Shown: positions 52,172-61,496 of the stretch, in pieces
How positions within the stretch are numbered: the first letter of the stretch is position 1
Layout: each line of letters starts with the position of its first letter
Source: Candidatus Colivivens caballi
GTDB lineage: Bacteria > Bacteroidota > Bacteroidia > Bacteroidales > Bacteroidaceae
NCBI GenBank assembly: GCA_018065565.1
Contig: JAGHSZ010000060.1
Span: forward strand, 1 to 64,000
Length of the DNA stretch: 64,000 nucleotides
Reading direction: 5' to 3'
Translations under genes and position numbers: made by a program
The notes under the pieces: model-generated
The model's input: the letters and a program-made list of their open reading frames with translations, nothing else
Database searches by the model: none
Told to the model about the DNA's origin: nothing

Positions 52172-53851
52172 ATGAAGAAAACCATTCTTTTTATTGTGGC
52201 TTTTGTTGTGTTGACCCTTAATGCTCAATCACAGCAACCACGCTCGTTCCGTTTTTTTGCCGATCCAACCAATCCCGATGCTCACGACCCAGTGATGGCA
52301 CGCTGCGATGGTCGTTACTATCTTTTCACTACTGGCATTGGTTGCCTCACATCCACCGACTTGCTCAATTGGCAGCAGGGACCGCGGGTAATGCCTGTTG
52401 CGCCCCAGTGGACATCGGATGCCGTTCCCGGATTTCGTGGCGACTGCTGGGCACCAGATATCCTGTATCACGAAGGTCTGTGGTATATGTATTACAGTTG
52501 CTCTACATTCGGCAAAAATGGATCAGCCATTGGATTGATGACTAACCGGACTTTGAACCCAGAATCGCCAGACTATAAGTGGGAAGACCAGGGCATGGTG
52601 GTACGGAGTGAACAGGGCAAGACCAACTGGAACGCTATCGACCCCAATGTTGCTGTTGACGAAAAAGGTCGCCCGTGGCTGGTTTGGGGCTCGTTCTGGG
52701 ATGGCATACAGATGGTTCAGCTTGACAAAAAAGACTTTCGCACCCTGAAAGGGCATCCGAAGACTGTGGCACGCCGATACATGCGTAACAGCAAATCGCA
52801 ACTTGTATCGGAGGAGGACCTGAAACGCGCCAGTGAAGCGCCTGATGCCGGTGCAAATGCCATCGAGGCTCCGTTCATCATTCATGAAGGTGGTTACTAT
52901 TACCTTTTTGCATCGTGGGATTATTGCTGCAAGGGCGTGAACAGCAACTACAAGACTGTGGTTGGCCGCTCGCGACGCATCCAGGGCCCGTATCTCGACC
53001 GTGAAGGCAAAGACATGGCTGAGGGTGGGGGAGGAATCGTTGCCCAGCGTGATGAACAGTTCTATGGAATTGGTCACAATGCGGCATATAAGTTCGATGG
53101 CAACTGGATTTTCATAGCTCATGGTTACAGCCGTATGGACAATGGCGCTTCAAAGTTGGTCGTCCGCCGTATGACTTTCGATGCCGATGGATGGCCGGTG
53201 CTTGGTGAACGCATCCAACGCGACCCACTGGCAGGTAAGACCTTCAATGTCATAGGTGACAGTTATGTGGCAAACCACCGTCGGGACAAGGCGGAGACAT
53301 GGCACGCAAAACTTGCTGCACATCATGCCATGCCATACAACAATTACGGCAGAAATGGTGGCTGTGTGGCATTCGACCGTACAAGCGAACGCTTCGGCCC
53401 ATCGCTTGTTGACCGCTATGCGGCAATGGACTCATCTGCTGATATAGTGCTGATTGTTGCAGGACATAATGATGCCGTCAAGATTGGCAACAGTGCCGAC
53501 TCTCTCCTCATATTTGAACGACAACTCGATTCCCTTCTCGTCGGTATCAGCCGGCATTGCCCTAAGGCGCAGATAGGATATGTCACACCATGGTACATTG
53601 ACATACCTGGTTTTGCCTCTGTCGTTGCCAGCATCCATAAGGTGTGCGACCGCCATGGTGTGCCCGTTCTTGACAACTATTCCGACCGCTCCGTAATTAA
53701 GGTCCGTGACGATGACTTCCGTCGTCGCTATTTCCAGTCGGCTAACGACAATGCCCATCTCAATGCCGCAGGGCACGACCTTTTCCTCGCAACTGGTGAA
53801 ACATTTGTGCGCAGGCTGGCAGTGATGACCGAGATGAAGGCACATCAGTAG
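52172..53851 (+). CDS. exported GH43 arabinosidase-like enzyme fused to an SGNH hydrolase
   Basis: The 559-residue protein has a signal peptide (residues 1-20, cut near NAQS). A five-bladed GH43 glycosidase domain (about 25-350) follows, with the general-base Asp39 in AHDPVM, Asp158 in IDPNV and acid Glu232 in IEAPF. GH43 enzymes of this type act on arabinan or xylan side chains. After a short hinge, residues about 356-550 form an SGNH/GDSL esterase domain: GDSY (Ser364), GRNGG, GHND (431-434) and a C-terminal DNAH with Asp526 and His529. The frame opens upstream to 52007, but the ATG at 52172 precedes the signal peptide. There is no SusC/D pair nearby. A combined sugar-chain and acyl-ester cutter is inferred. 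Confidence 0.87.
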   Translation: MKKTILFIVAFVVLTLNAQSQQPRSFRFFADPTNPDAHDPVMARCDGRYYLFTTGIGCLTSTDLLNWQQGPRVMPVAPQWTSDAVPGFRGDCWAPDILYHEGLWYMYYSCSTFGKNGSAIGLMTNRTLNPESPDYKWEDQGMVVRSEQGKTNWNAIDPNVAVDEKGRPWLVWGSFWDGIQMVQLDKKDFRTLKGHPKTVARRYMRNSKSQLVSEEDLKRASEAPDAGANAIEAPFIIHEGGYYYLFASWDYCCKGVNSNYKTVVGRSRRIQGPYLDREGKDMAEGGGGIVAQRDEQFYGIGHNAAYKFDGNWIFIAHGYSRMDNGASKLVVRRMTFDADGWPVLGERIQRDPLAGKTFNVIGDSYVANHRRDKAETWHAKLAAHHAMPYNNYGRNGGCVAFDRTSERFGPSLVDRYAAMDSSADIVLIVAGHNDAVKIGNSADSLLIFERQLDSLLVGISRHCPKAQIGYVTPWYIDIPGFASVVASIHKVCDRHGVPVLDNYSDRSVIKVRDDDFRRRYFQSANDNAHLNAAGHDLFLATGETFVRRLAVMTEMKAHQ

Positions 53852-53879
53852 GGCAGCATTCTGACCACTTTGTCTTCGT

Positions 53880-54261
53880 GACCGCACATAAATCCTCAAA
53901 CGACCGCATGTATTTCCCTTATCCTGCGGAGGATAATATGAAAAGGTGTACATGTTGACTTCGTTTTTTGTACACATAGATATAAAAAGGTGTAGGAGTG
54001 TTTTCCGTTTGGTGTACACCTTTCTGAAAATAGGTGTACACCTTTCTGTGATTTGCTGTACAGCTTTTCAAGAAAAGGTGTACACCTTTTTATAAACATC
54101 ACCGTACGAAAAGGAAAATACGAGCGCTCGTGAGAGGATTCTCGTGCGCTCATGAGGGAATTCCTGTATGCTCGTTATGGATTTCTTGTGCGTTTGTTAT
54201 GGATTTCTTGTGCGTTTGTTATGGAATATTCCTGCGCTTATGAGAGAATTCTTGTACGCTC
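53880..54261. repeat. 22-bp grid palindrome array 5 (expanded)
   Basis: Seven core units start at 53945, 53967, 53989, 54011, 54033, 54055 and 54077, all exactly 22 bp apart. The first three are decayed (for example TTTGTACACA at 53967); the last four match the cores of the other arrays. Left GACCGCAC-type units lie at 53880 and 53902, and a degenerate one at about 53924. Right GAGCGCTC-type units at 54100, 54122, 54144, 54166, 54188, 54210, 54232 and 54254 keep the grid and become more degenerate outwards. It lies between the GH43 gene and the ilv operon. Confidence 0.9.
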
Positions 54262-54451
54262 GTTATGGGCTTTTTTATGTAAGCGTGCAAGATTTTGCCT
54301 ATGTCAGTATGTGTGTTTTCCCATTCGCCCCTTACCATAGTGCGTTCGCTCATTTTTTCAAACGGCATTGCATATTTGACTCAACGACATTGCAAATGCA
54401 TGAAAAAGTGACAAAAAGTAAGCAATAATGATATGTTTTCTATTAAAAAGA

Positions 54452-54482
54452 TTGGAATATACGGCGAAATGTTGTACTTTTG
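54452..54482 (+). promoter_or_regulatory. promoter of the ilv operon
   Basis: TTG (54452-54454), a 20-bp spacer and TACTTTTG (54475-54482) fit the Bacteroidetes consensus. Transcription would start near 54489, leaving a leader of about 147 nt before ilvD that contains a short open reading frame. Confidence 0.55.
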
Positions 54483-54504
54483 TAGCGATTTTTGAAACGA
54501 GAGC

Positions 54505-54585
54505 ATGACAGCGAGTGCGTCTTTGCTGCAAAAACAACATTACAATGCCATCACCCTGCCACTCGTGGGGATTTGGTGTTCGTGA
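54505..54585 (+). CDS. possible ilv leader peptide (26 aa)
   Basis: A 27-codon frame begins with ATG about 16 nt after the predicted transcription start and ends 50 nt before ilvD. Its second half reads [13 protein letters not shown], so seven of 26 residues are Ile, Leu or Val, the products of the operon it precedes. That fits an attenuation leader peptide. I could not find a terminator hairpin with a T-run between it and ilvD, so classical attenuation is not shown. It could also be chance. Confidence 0.35.
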   Translation: MTASASLLQKQHYNAITLPLVGIWCS

Positions 54586-54635
54586 CGAAAATCACAAAAC
54601 AACAAAATCAACAACGCCTCAAACCTCCAAACGAT

Positions 54636-56435
54636 ATGAAACATCAGTTACGCAGTGCGGTTTGCACCGAAGGCCGCAGAATGGCAGGAGCCCGTGCTCT
54701 GTGGGTTGCCAATGGTATGAAACGCCATCAGTTCGGCAAACCAATCATTGCCATCGTCAATTCGTTCACACAGTTTGTTCCCGGACATACACACCTGCAC
54801 GAAGCAGGCCAGATTGTAAAGGCTGAAATCGAGAGCATGGGATGCTATGCTGCTGAGTTCAACACAATCGCCATTGACGACGGTATCGCAATGGGGCACG
54901 ACGGAATGCTCTATTCACTGCCTTCACGCGACATCATTGCCGACTCAGTCGAGTATATGGTTAATGCACACAAGGCTGATGCCATGATTTGTATCTCCAA
55001 CTGTGACAAGATTACCCCAGGAATGCTGATGGCTGCCATGCGACTCAACATCCCGGCAGTCTTTGTCAGTGGTGGACCAATGGAGGCAGGCAAGTACAAG
55101 GGCGAGAATCTTGACTTGATTGCAGCTATGGTGAAGGGTGCCGACACTACCGTCAGCGATGATGAACTGGCTGAGGTAGAAAACCGTGCATGCCCAGGAT
55201 GCGGATGCTGCTCGGGTATGTTTACTGCCAACTCAATGAACAACTTGACAGAAGCCATTGGTCTTTCACTTCCAGGCAATGGCACAATCCTTGCCACACA
55301 TGTCAACCGTAAGGAACTGATGAAGGCGGCTGCACGCCAGATTGTGAAGAATGCACTGGCTTATTATGAAGATGGTGACGAGAGCGTGTTGCCTCGTTCC
55401 ATTGCTACTCGCACCGCATTCCTCAATGCCATGACCATGGACATTGCTATGGGCGCATCGACCAACACAGTGCTCCATCTGTTAGCTGTGGCTCAGGAGG
55501 CAGGAGCCGACTTCACGATGAAGGACATCGACGCGCTGTCGCGCAAGACTCCTTTCCTCACGAAACTGGCACCAAACACACAGAAATACAGTGTACAGGA
55601 GTTCGGTCGTGCCGGAGGTGTGCTCAATCTCCTTGCCGAACTTGCCAAGGGTGGACTCATAGACACCAGCGTGAAGCGTGTCAATGGAGCAACCCTTGCC
55701 GAAGATATTGAAAAATACAACATCCTCAGAGATGACGTCGATGCCGAGGCTCGACGCATATATACCAGTGCCCCAGCCAATGTGTTCTGCAACCAGTTGG
55801 GCGTACAGAACTCAACTTACGATTCGTTCGATACCGACCGTGTCAATGGTTGCATACGCGACATTGAGCATGCCTACACGAAGGACGGCGGTATGGCAAT
55901 CCTGTTTGGCAACATCGCACAGGATGGCTGCGTGGTCAAGACTGCCGGTGTGGACGAGAGCATCTGGAAATTTGCTGGTCCAGCCGTGGTGTTCGACAGC
56001 CAGGAAGATGCTTGCGAAGGCATCCTCGGCGGAAAGGTGAAGAAGGGCGATGTAGTTGTCATCACTCACGAAGGTCCAAAGGGTGGACCAGGTATGCAGG
56101 AGATGCTTTACCCTACATCCTACATCAAGTCGATGCATATGGGTAAGGAGTGTGCGCTCATCACCGACGGACGATTCTCGGGTGGCACAAGCGGCCTGAG
56201 CATCGGACACATCAGTCCAGAGGCAGCATCGGGTGGCAACATCGGTAAGATTGTTGATGGTGACATCATCGAAATTGACATACCAAACCGTTCAATCAAT
56301 GTGCGTCTCTCCGATGAAGAACTGGCTGCACGCCCACAACAGCCTCTCAAACGCAACCGTGTGGTCAGCAAGGCCCTCCGTGCTTATGCACAGAGCGTGG
56401 CAAGTGCCGACAAGGGTGGGGTGAGAATTATTTAG
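54636..56435 (+). CDS. ilvD: dihydroxy-acid dehydratase
   Basis: The 599-residue iron-sulfur enzyme makes the 2-keto acid precursors of valine, leucine and isoleucine. The cluster cysteines lie in [12 protein letters not shown] and [17 protein letters not shown]. The C-terminal block [22 protein letters not shown] is characteristic of IlvD rather than of phosphogluconate dehydratase. The open frame reaches 54492, but the ATG at 54636 ([10 protein letters not shown]) matches the family start. It is first in ilvD-ilvB-ilvN-ilvC with its own promoter; 97 bp separate it from ilvB. Confidence 0.96.
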   Translation: MKHQLRSAVCTEGRRMAGARALWVANGMKRHQFGKPIIAIVNSFTQFVPGHTHLHEAGQIVKAEIESMGCYAAEFNTIAIDDGIAMGHDGMLYSLPSRDIIADSVEYMVNAHKADAMICISNCDKITPGMLMAAMRLNIPAVFVSGGPMEAGKYKGENLDLIAAMVKGADTTVSDDELAEVENRACPGCGCCSGMFTANSMNNLTEAIGLSLPGNGTILATHVNRKELMKAAARQIVKNALAYYEDGDESVLPRSIATRTAFLNAMTMDIAMGASTNTVLHLLAVAQEAGADFTMKDIDALSRKTPFLTKLAPNTQKYSVQEFGRAGGVLNLLAELAKGGLIDTSVKRVNGATLAEDIEKYNILRDDVDAEARRIYTSAPANVFCNQLGVQNSTYDSFDTDRVNGCIRDIEHAYTKDGGMAILFGNIAQDGCVVKTAGVDESIWKFAGPAVVFDSQEDACEGILGGKVKKGDVVVITHEGPKGGPGMQEMLYPTSYIKSMHMGKECALITDGRFSGGTSGLSIGHISPEAASGGNIGKIVDGDIIEIDIPNRSINVRLSDEELAARPQQPLKRNRVVSKALRAYAQSVASADKGGVRII

Positions 56436-56532
56436 GCAGTTATGGCTGTCCGTAGTTTCGTAGCCCATAGCTAAGTAGAAGAGAACAGTAGAGAGGGACT
56501 TTCCCAATAGAAAAACAGAAACCAGAAATATA

Positions 56533-58233
56533 ATGAATGATGAACTGATAACCGGTGCCGAGGCACTTATGCGATCACTGGAACTGCAAGGGGTGACAAC
56601 ACTCTTTGGCTATCCTGGTGGCCAAATCATGCCTACATACGATGCACTGTTCGACCACAAACAGACACTCAACCACATACTTGTACGCCATGAGCAGGCT
56701 GCCATTCACGCTGCCCAGGGATATGCACGAGTGAGCGGAAAGGTGGGTGTGGCCCTTGTGACATCAGGCCCGGGTGCCATGAACACCATCACAGGTATTG
56801 CTGATGCAAAGATTGACTCCACTCCACTGGTGGTAATCTGTGGACAGGTGGGTGCTGCACAACTGGGAACCGATGCTTTCCAGGAGGTAGATGTCATCGG
56901 TGTGACTCAGCCTATCACAAAGTGGAACTATCAGATACGCCGTGCCGAGGACATACCATGGGCTGTGGCACGCGCTTTCTTTATCGCCAACAGCGGTCGT
57001 CCAGGACCAGTAGTCCTTGACTTCACGAAAAATGCCCAGACCTCCCGAATAAACTTCAAACCGCAGAAGGTCGATTTCATCCGCTCTTATGTCCCTGTGC
57101 CAAAACCCGATGCCAATGCCATCAAGCTGGCTGCACAGATGATTAACGAAAGCCGGAAACCTTTTATGCTCGTAGGTCAGGGCGTGGAACTGGCTGGAGC
57201 ACGCAGCGAACTGCTTGCACTGTGCGAGAAGGCACAGATCCCATTTGGCCAGACACTGCTCGGACTGTCTGCCACTCCAACCGACCACCCGCTCAATATG
57301 GGTATGCTTGGTATGCACGGCAATCTCGGACCAAATGTCATGACCAACCAGTGCGACTTGCTCATTGCTGTGGGTATGCGCTTTGACGACCGTGTCACAG
57401 GTAATCTGCACACATATGCCAAGCAGGCAAAAATCATACATTTCGACATCGACCCTTCTGAAATCGATAAGAATGTGAAGGTCAACCTTGCCGTTATTGG
57501 CGACTGCAAGCAGACACTGACAGCGGTGACCGAACTTGTCGAAGATGCTCAGCACGAGGAATGGGTCAATGACTTCCGCCCGTATGCCGAGACTGAATAC
57601 GAAAAGGTAATAAAGCCTGCGCTCGAACCAACCGACGGCCCGCTGCTCATGGGCGAAATCGTTCGCAAGGTCAGTCAGGCTACCAACAACGAGGCTGTGC
57701 TTGTGACTGATGTCGGTCAGAATCAGATGTTCAGTTGCCGTTATTTCCAGTTCACAAAGCCACGCTCGGTCGTCACTTCTGGTGGCTGTGGCACCATGGG
57801 ATTTGCCATCCCTGCTGCTATCGGTGCAACATTCGGCGCTCCCGACCGCACCGTCTGTATGTTTGCCGGCGACGGCGGTTTCCAGATGACCATTCAGGAA
57901 CTGGGAACCATCATGGAGCAGCAGTGCCCAGTGAAACTCATCATGCTCAACAATAGTTTCCTCGGCAATGTGCGCCAGTGGCAATATCTGTTCTTCAACA
58001 AGCGCTATTCATTCACCCCGATGGTGAACCCCGACTACGAACTCATTGCCAAGGCTTACGGCATTCCTTGCCGGACAGTCGTAGAGCGTAAGGACCTGGA
58101 TGACGCAATCCGCGAAATGCTCGACACAGACGGACCTTTCATCCTGCAATGTGCGGTCAAGGAGGAAGACAATGTACTGCCGATGACTCCTCCGGGTGCC
58201 AATGTTGATGACATGATGCTCGAAGTGGAATAA
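56533..58233 (+). CDS. ilvB: acetolactate synthase large subunit
   Basis: The 566-residue thiamine-diphosphate enzyme condenses pyruvate with pyruvate or 2-ketobutyrate. Catalytic Glu54 lies in RHEQAAIHAAQGYAR. The FAD/central domain follows, and the ThDP-magnesium motif GDGGFQMTIQEL is near residue 440, with the usual NNSFLGNVRQWQ downstream. Length and motifs are those of the anabolic, valine-sensitive form. It pairs with IlvN, 204 bp downstream. The gap holds a 19-bp stem-loop but no gene. Confidence 0.96.
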   Translation: MNDELITGAEALMRSLELQGVTTLFGYPGGQIMPTYDALFDHKQTLNHILVRHEQAAIHAAQGYARVSGKVGVALVTSGPGAMNTITGIADAKIDSTPLVVICGQVGAAQLGTDAFQEVDVIGVTQPITKWNYQIRRAEDIPWAVARAFFIANSGRPGPVVLDFTKNAQTSRINFKPQKVDFIRSYVPVPKPDANAIKLAAQMINESRKPFMLVGQGVELAGARSELLALCEKAQIPFGQTLLGLSATPTDHPLNMGMLGMHGNLGPNVMTNQCDLLIAVGMRFDDRVTGNLHTYAKQAKIIHFDIDPSEIDKNVKVNLAVIGDCKQTLTAVTELVEDAQHEEWVNDFRPYAETEYEKVIKPALEPTDGPLLMGEIVRKVSQATNNEAVLVTDVGQNQMFSCRYFQFTKPRSVVTSGGCGTMGFAIPAAIGATFGAPDRTVCMFAGDGGFQMTIQELGTIMEQQCPVKLIMLNNSFLGNVRQWQYLFFNKRYSFTPMVNPDYELIAKAYGIPCRTVVERKDLDDAIREMLDTDGPFILQCAVKEEDNVLPMTPPGANVDDMMLEVE

Positions 58234-58249
58234 GCAAATACACGGGAAG

Positions 58250-58323
58250 GCAAGACAATAAAGCGGTCGGAACAGACGATACTGTGATGATGAAGGAATA
58301 ATGACGACTGCTTTATTGCTTGC
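58250..58323 (+). other. long stem-loop between ilvB and ilvN
   Basis: The left arm at 58250-58269 pairs with the right arm at 58305-58323. Five outer pairs, a one-base bulge (A58255) and fourteen inner pairs with a single G-U give a 19-bp stem around a loop of about 35 nt. There is no T-run after it, so it is unlikely to be a simple terminator. It is the longest RNA stem that I found in the window. Confidence 0.75.
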
Positions 58324-58437
58324 TGACCGATGACATAAATACGATGATTCAAGTAATGTCAGTTCACTTGATTCACAAACCACACAGGTGCAGCAAACTT
58401 ATTATTTGCGAGACTTGTAAACGATTAGTAAATCAAT

Positions 58438-59250
58438 ATGGATAAAAACGATAATATAAAGAACCAGACCAACCCTGCATCGGAAGAATTGAATGGTGGC
58501 ATCACTGACTTTGATGCTGTCGTTCGTGCTGCTGCCCTGATTGACCGTGATTCATACGAGAAGAATCTCAGCCGTACGCGCAAGGCTACCGAACCGCAGA
58601 CTGATGGGTTGCCGGAACCAGTTCAGCGTGAGACATTCAAGCGTAATGCCGTTGCACGCCCTACGACTGCTGGTTTCGAAGGTGCACAGCTGAGTCATGA
58701 AGGCCTGACCCTCTACACACTGATTATCTATTCAGAGAACTATGCCGGTATCCTCAACCAAATCACGGCTGTGTTTACTTGCCGTCAGGTGAATATCGAG
58801 TCGCTCAATGTGTGCTCATCGTCAACTCCGGGTGTACACAAGTACACCATTACATGTTATTGTAAGCAGGAGATGGCTGAGATGCTCGTCAAGCAGATCG
58901 AGAAGAAGATTGATGTGCTGCAAGCCAACTGTTTCGTTGATGACGAGATATTCATCCTCGAGACATCGTTGCTGAAACTCTCCACACCGATGGTGCTTGC
59001 AAACCAGGAAATCAGCCGCATCGTGCGTCGTCACGGGGCTCGCATCGTCGAGGTCAATCCCACATACACCATTGTGGAAAAGACTGGTGTGACTGACGAG
59101 GTGCTTGACAACTTCAACCAACTCAACGAACTGGGTTGCGTGTTGCAGTTTGTTCGCTCAGGCCGCATCGCCATCACTCGTTCCAACATCGAACGCCTTG
59201 ACCAGTATCTCACAAAGCGAGCTGCCGAGGAACAGAACAATGGACTGTAA
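58438..59250 (+). CDS. ilvN: acetolactate synthase small (regulatory) subunit
   Basis: The 270-residue subunit contains the valine-sensing ACT domain (from about residue 88: LTLYTLIIYSENYAGILNQI, then TCRQVNIESLNV) and the C-terminal IlvN domain that activates IlvB. It begins with about 86 extra residues (ITDFDAVVRAAALIDRDSYE, then a Pro/Thr-rich stretch) that IlvN proteins of usual length (about 160-190 residues) lack. No later ATG precedes the ACT domain in frame, so the extension appears genuine. Its role is unknown. It lies 39 bp before ilvC. Confidence 0.92.
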   Translation: MDKNDNIKNQTNPASEELNGGITDFDAVVRAAALIDRDSYEKNLSRTRKATEPQTDGLPEPVQRETFKRNAVARPTTAGFEGAQLSHEGLTLYTLIIYSENYAGILNQITAVFTCRQVNIESLNVCSSSTPGVHKYTITCYCKQEMAEMLVKQIEKKIDVLQANCFVDDEIFILETSLLKLSTPMVLANQEISRIVRRHGARIVEVNPTYTIVEKTGVTDEVLDNFNQLNELGCVLQFVRSGRIAITRSNIERLDQYLTKRAAEEQNNGL

Positions 59251-59289
59251 AATCAATAAATACTCCAATATAATAAAACCAACACAATT

Positions 59290-60333
59290 ATGGCAAAAAT
59301 GAATTTTGGTGGTGTCATCGAAGAAGTAATGACACGCGAAGAGTTCCCACTCGAGAAAGCAAGAGAAGTATTGAAGGACGAAACCATTGCCGTTATCGGT
59401 TATGGTGTTCAGGGTCCTGGTCAGTCATGCAACCTCCGCGACAACGGTTTCAATGTGATCGTTGGTCAGCGTCAGGGCAAGACATTCGAGAAGGCAATTG
59501 CTGACGGTTGGGTACCAGGTGAGACTCTCTTCTCAATCGAAGAGGCTGCTCAGAAGGCAACCATCGTAATGTGTCTGCTTTCAGATGCTGCTGTGATGTC
59601 TGTTTGGCCAACACTCAAACAGTATCTCACTCCTGGCAAGGCACTCTACTTCTCTCATGGTTTCGCTATCACATGGAGCGACCGCACAGGCTGTGTTCCT
59701 GCAAAGGACATCGATGTCATCATGGTTGCACCAAAGGGTTCAGGTACATCACTCCGTACTATGTTCCTCGAAGGCCGCGGACTCAACAGTTCTTACGCAG
59801 TATATCAGGATGCAACAGGCCGTGCACTCGAGCGTACACTTGCTCTCGGCATCGGTATCGGTTCAGGTTACATGTTTGAAACTACATTCCAGCGCGAGGC
59901 AACATCTGACCTTACTGGTGAGCGTGGTTCACTCATGGGCGCTATCCAGGGACTTCTCCTTGCTCAGTACGAAGTGCTCCGTGAGAACGGTCACTCACCA
60001 TCAGAGGCATTCAACGAGACTGTTGAGGAACTCACTCAGTCACTCATGCCACTCTTTGCTGCAAAGGGTATGGACTGGATGTATGCAAACTGCTCAACTA
60101 CTGCACAGCGTGGTGCCCTCGACTGGATGGGTCCTTTCCACGATGCAATCAAGCCTGTTGTTGAGAAACTCTATGCATCTGTGAAGTGTGGTAACGAGGC
60201 TCAGATTTCAATCGACTCTAACAGCCAGCCTGACTACCGCGTTAAGTTGGAGGCAGAACTCAAATCTCTCCGTGAAAGCGAAATGTGGCGCACTGCCGAA
60301 GTGGTTCGTCAACTCCGCCCAGAGAACAACTAA
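59290..60333 (+). CDS. ilvC: ketol-acid reductoisomerase
   Basis: The 347-residue NADPH-dependent enzyme isomerises and reduces acetolactate to dihydroxy-isovalerate. The Rossmann loop GYGVQGPGQ lies at residues 37-45. The next loop, GQRQGKTF, carries Arg for the NADPH phosphate. The magnesium-binding knot is seen in FQREATSDLTGERGSLMGAI and the late helices. It is the short, class I form. It closes the ilv operon and is followed by a terminator. Confidence 0.97.
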   Translation: MAKMNFGGVIEEVMTREEFPLEKAREVLKDETIAVIGYGVQGPGQSCNLRDNGFNVIVGQRQGKTFEKAIADGWVPGETLFSIEEAAQKATIVMCLLSDAAVMSVWPTLKQYLTPGKALYFSHGFAITWSDRTGCVPAKDIDVIMVAPKGSGTSLRTMFLEGRGLNSSYAVYQDATGRALERTLALGIGIGSGYMFETTFQREATSDLTGERGSLMGAIQGLLLAQYEVLRENGHSPSEAFNETVEELTQSLMPLFAAKGMDWMYANCSTTAQRGALDWMGPFHDAIKPVVEKLYASVKCGNEAQISIDSNSQPDYRVKLEAELKSLRESEMWRTAEVVRQLRPENN

Positions 60334-60383
60334 CAGCATCTACATGACAACAACCCTCACGCTCATGTGAGGTATATGATAAC

Positions 60384-60430
60384 GAGAGAACGCACCTGAC
60401 GGTTTCGCCAGTGCGTTCTCTTGTTTGTTT
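60384..60430 (+). terminator. terminator of the ilv operon
   Basis: GAGAACGCAC pairs with GTGCGTTCTC. The stem continues inward (CTGACG with CGCCAG, one mismatch and a bulge) around a GTTT loop and is followed by T-rich TTGTTTGTTT. It lies about 50-95 nt past the ilvC stop. Confidence 0.68.
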
Positions 60431-60545
60431 CCTGCAAGTCGTGTGCCCTTTCGTTTTCCGTGCAAACTACTATGAAAAGTAATGACGATGGTGGTTATAG
60501 GTGAAAAAAGTGTGAATAAAAGCATCAAGTTATCTTTTTTTTGTT

Positions 60546-60553
60546 TATCTTTG
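60546..60553 (+). promoter_or_regulatory. possible -7 element of the kinase-alarmone cassette
   Basis: TATCTTTG matches TAnnTTTG and lies 106 bp before the kinase gene. There is no clear -33 box at 19-20 bp. Together with the ilvC terminator it separates this cassette from the ilv operon. Confidence 0.4.
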
Positions 60554-60658
60554 CAGAATCATGATAGTATATTGACTATATAATAGAACCAATCAAAGTA
60601 ATTAAACCCAGTCAAAGTAATTGATTCCTGATTAACAAAGAAGATAAACTAAAAGGCT

Positions 60659-61495
60659 ATGGAAGCAAAACTCGTGGACATGAATGACTATGTGCTTTCA
60701 GGTGAAGGCGCCAACGGACAAAGTTTTGACCACAAAACTGATTCGTCTGTCATGCTTAAACTCTATAACTTAAATGCTCCTTATGAGATTACAGAGAATG
60801 AACTGAACAAGGCACGCAAAGTCTATGATGCAGGTATCCCTACACCACGCCCGGGCGAATTTATCACGGACGGGAAGGGACGGTATGGAATCCGTTTCCA
60901 GCGTATTGTAGGCAAGAAATCGTTTGCCCGTGCGTTGAGTAATGATCCCGACAATGTGGAGGCTTATGCTCGCGCCTTTGCTGACATGTGCCGCCAGTTA
61001 CACAGCACTGAGGTCAACACCTCTGATTTCCCAAACATCAAGGATGTGGACAAGCAACTGCTTGACAGCAACCCATACTTTTCCGACGAAGAAAAGGTGC
61101 GTGTGCGTGCTTTCATCGACTCGGTGCCTGATGCATTTACTGCCATACACGGCGACTTGCAGTACGGCAATGCCATCATGGTGGGCGACGAACGCTATTT
61201 CATCGACCTTGGAGACTTCGCCTATGGTCACCCATATTTTGACCTTGGCATGGTGCTCCTAACCACACTCTATGAGGATGTGGACTTCCTCAAAGAGGCT
61301 TTCCACATCACCCCTGATGTGGCAGTTAAGTTCTGGCACTACTTTGTCAAGGGCTACTGGGGCGACGATGCTGATGAAAAAGCCATCGAGAAGATGCTGA
61401 TGCCGTATGTAGGACTGAAAGTGCTCATAATTGAACGAGATTCCAAGATGTTCTTCCCGAACTACCACGAAATTCTGCTTAACTCAATCGACTGA
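60659..61495 (+). CDS. APH-fold kinase (aminoglycoside phosphotransferase family)
   Basis: The 278-residue protein has the kinase core of the APH/choline kinase family. It has a Gly-rich segment (GEGANG, residues 15-20), a candidate ATP lysine in VMLKLY (Lys34), the catalytic loop HGDLQYGN (164-171) and the metal-binding FIDLGDF (181-187). Large APH subfamilies phosphorylate small molecules other than antibiotics, and nothing here shows drug resistance. Its closest visible relative is the C-terminal half of the gene at 62693: FQRI..K.SFARA.SN.P, HGDL..GN and IDL.DFAYG.P.FDLGM are shared. Its stop codon is one base from the next start. A role with the alarmone enzymes is inferred from that arrangement. 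Confidence 0.85.
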   Translation: MEAKLVDMNDYVLSGEGANGQSFDHKTDSSVMLKLYNLNAPYEITENELNKARKVYDAGIPTPRPGEFITDGKGRYGIRFQRIVGKKSFARALSNDPDNVEAYARAFADMCRQLHSTEVNTSDFPNIKDVDKQLLDSNPYFSDEEKVRVRAFIDSVPDAFTAIHGDLQYGNAIMVGDERYFIDLGDFAYGHPYFDLGMVLLTTLYEDVDFLKEAFHITPDVAVKFWHYFVKGYWGDDADEKAIEKMLMPYVGLKVLIIERDSKMFFPNYHEILLNSID

Positions 61496-61496
61496 C

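Noticed and set aside
53880..54261. CRISPR array
   Set aside because: The period is only 22 bp with units that are themselves palindromic and spacers of about 12-14 bp that are conserved between loci. There are no cas genes.
56764..57984. Minus-strand frame of 406 codons
   Set aside because: It is opposite ilvB, a well conserved gene; its composition (His/Cys/Trp-rich) is typical of antisense frames.
60659..61495. Aminoglycoside resistance gene
   Set aside because: The APH fold is shared by many metabolic kinases. The gene sits in an alarmone-enzyme cassette and has a fused paralogue, with no sign of a mobile resistance context.
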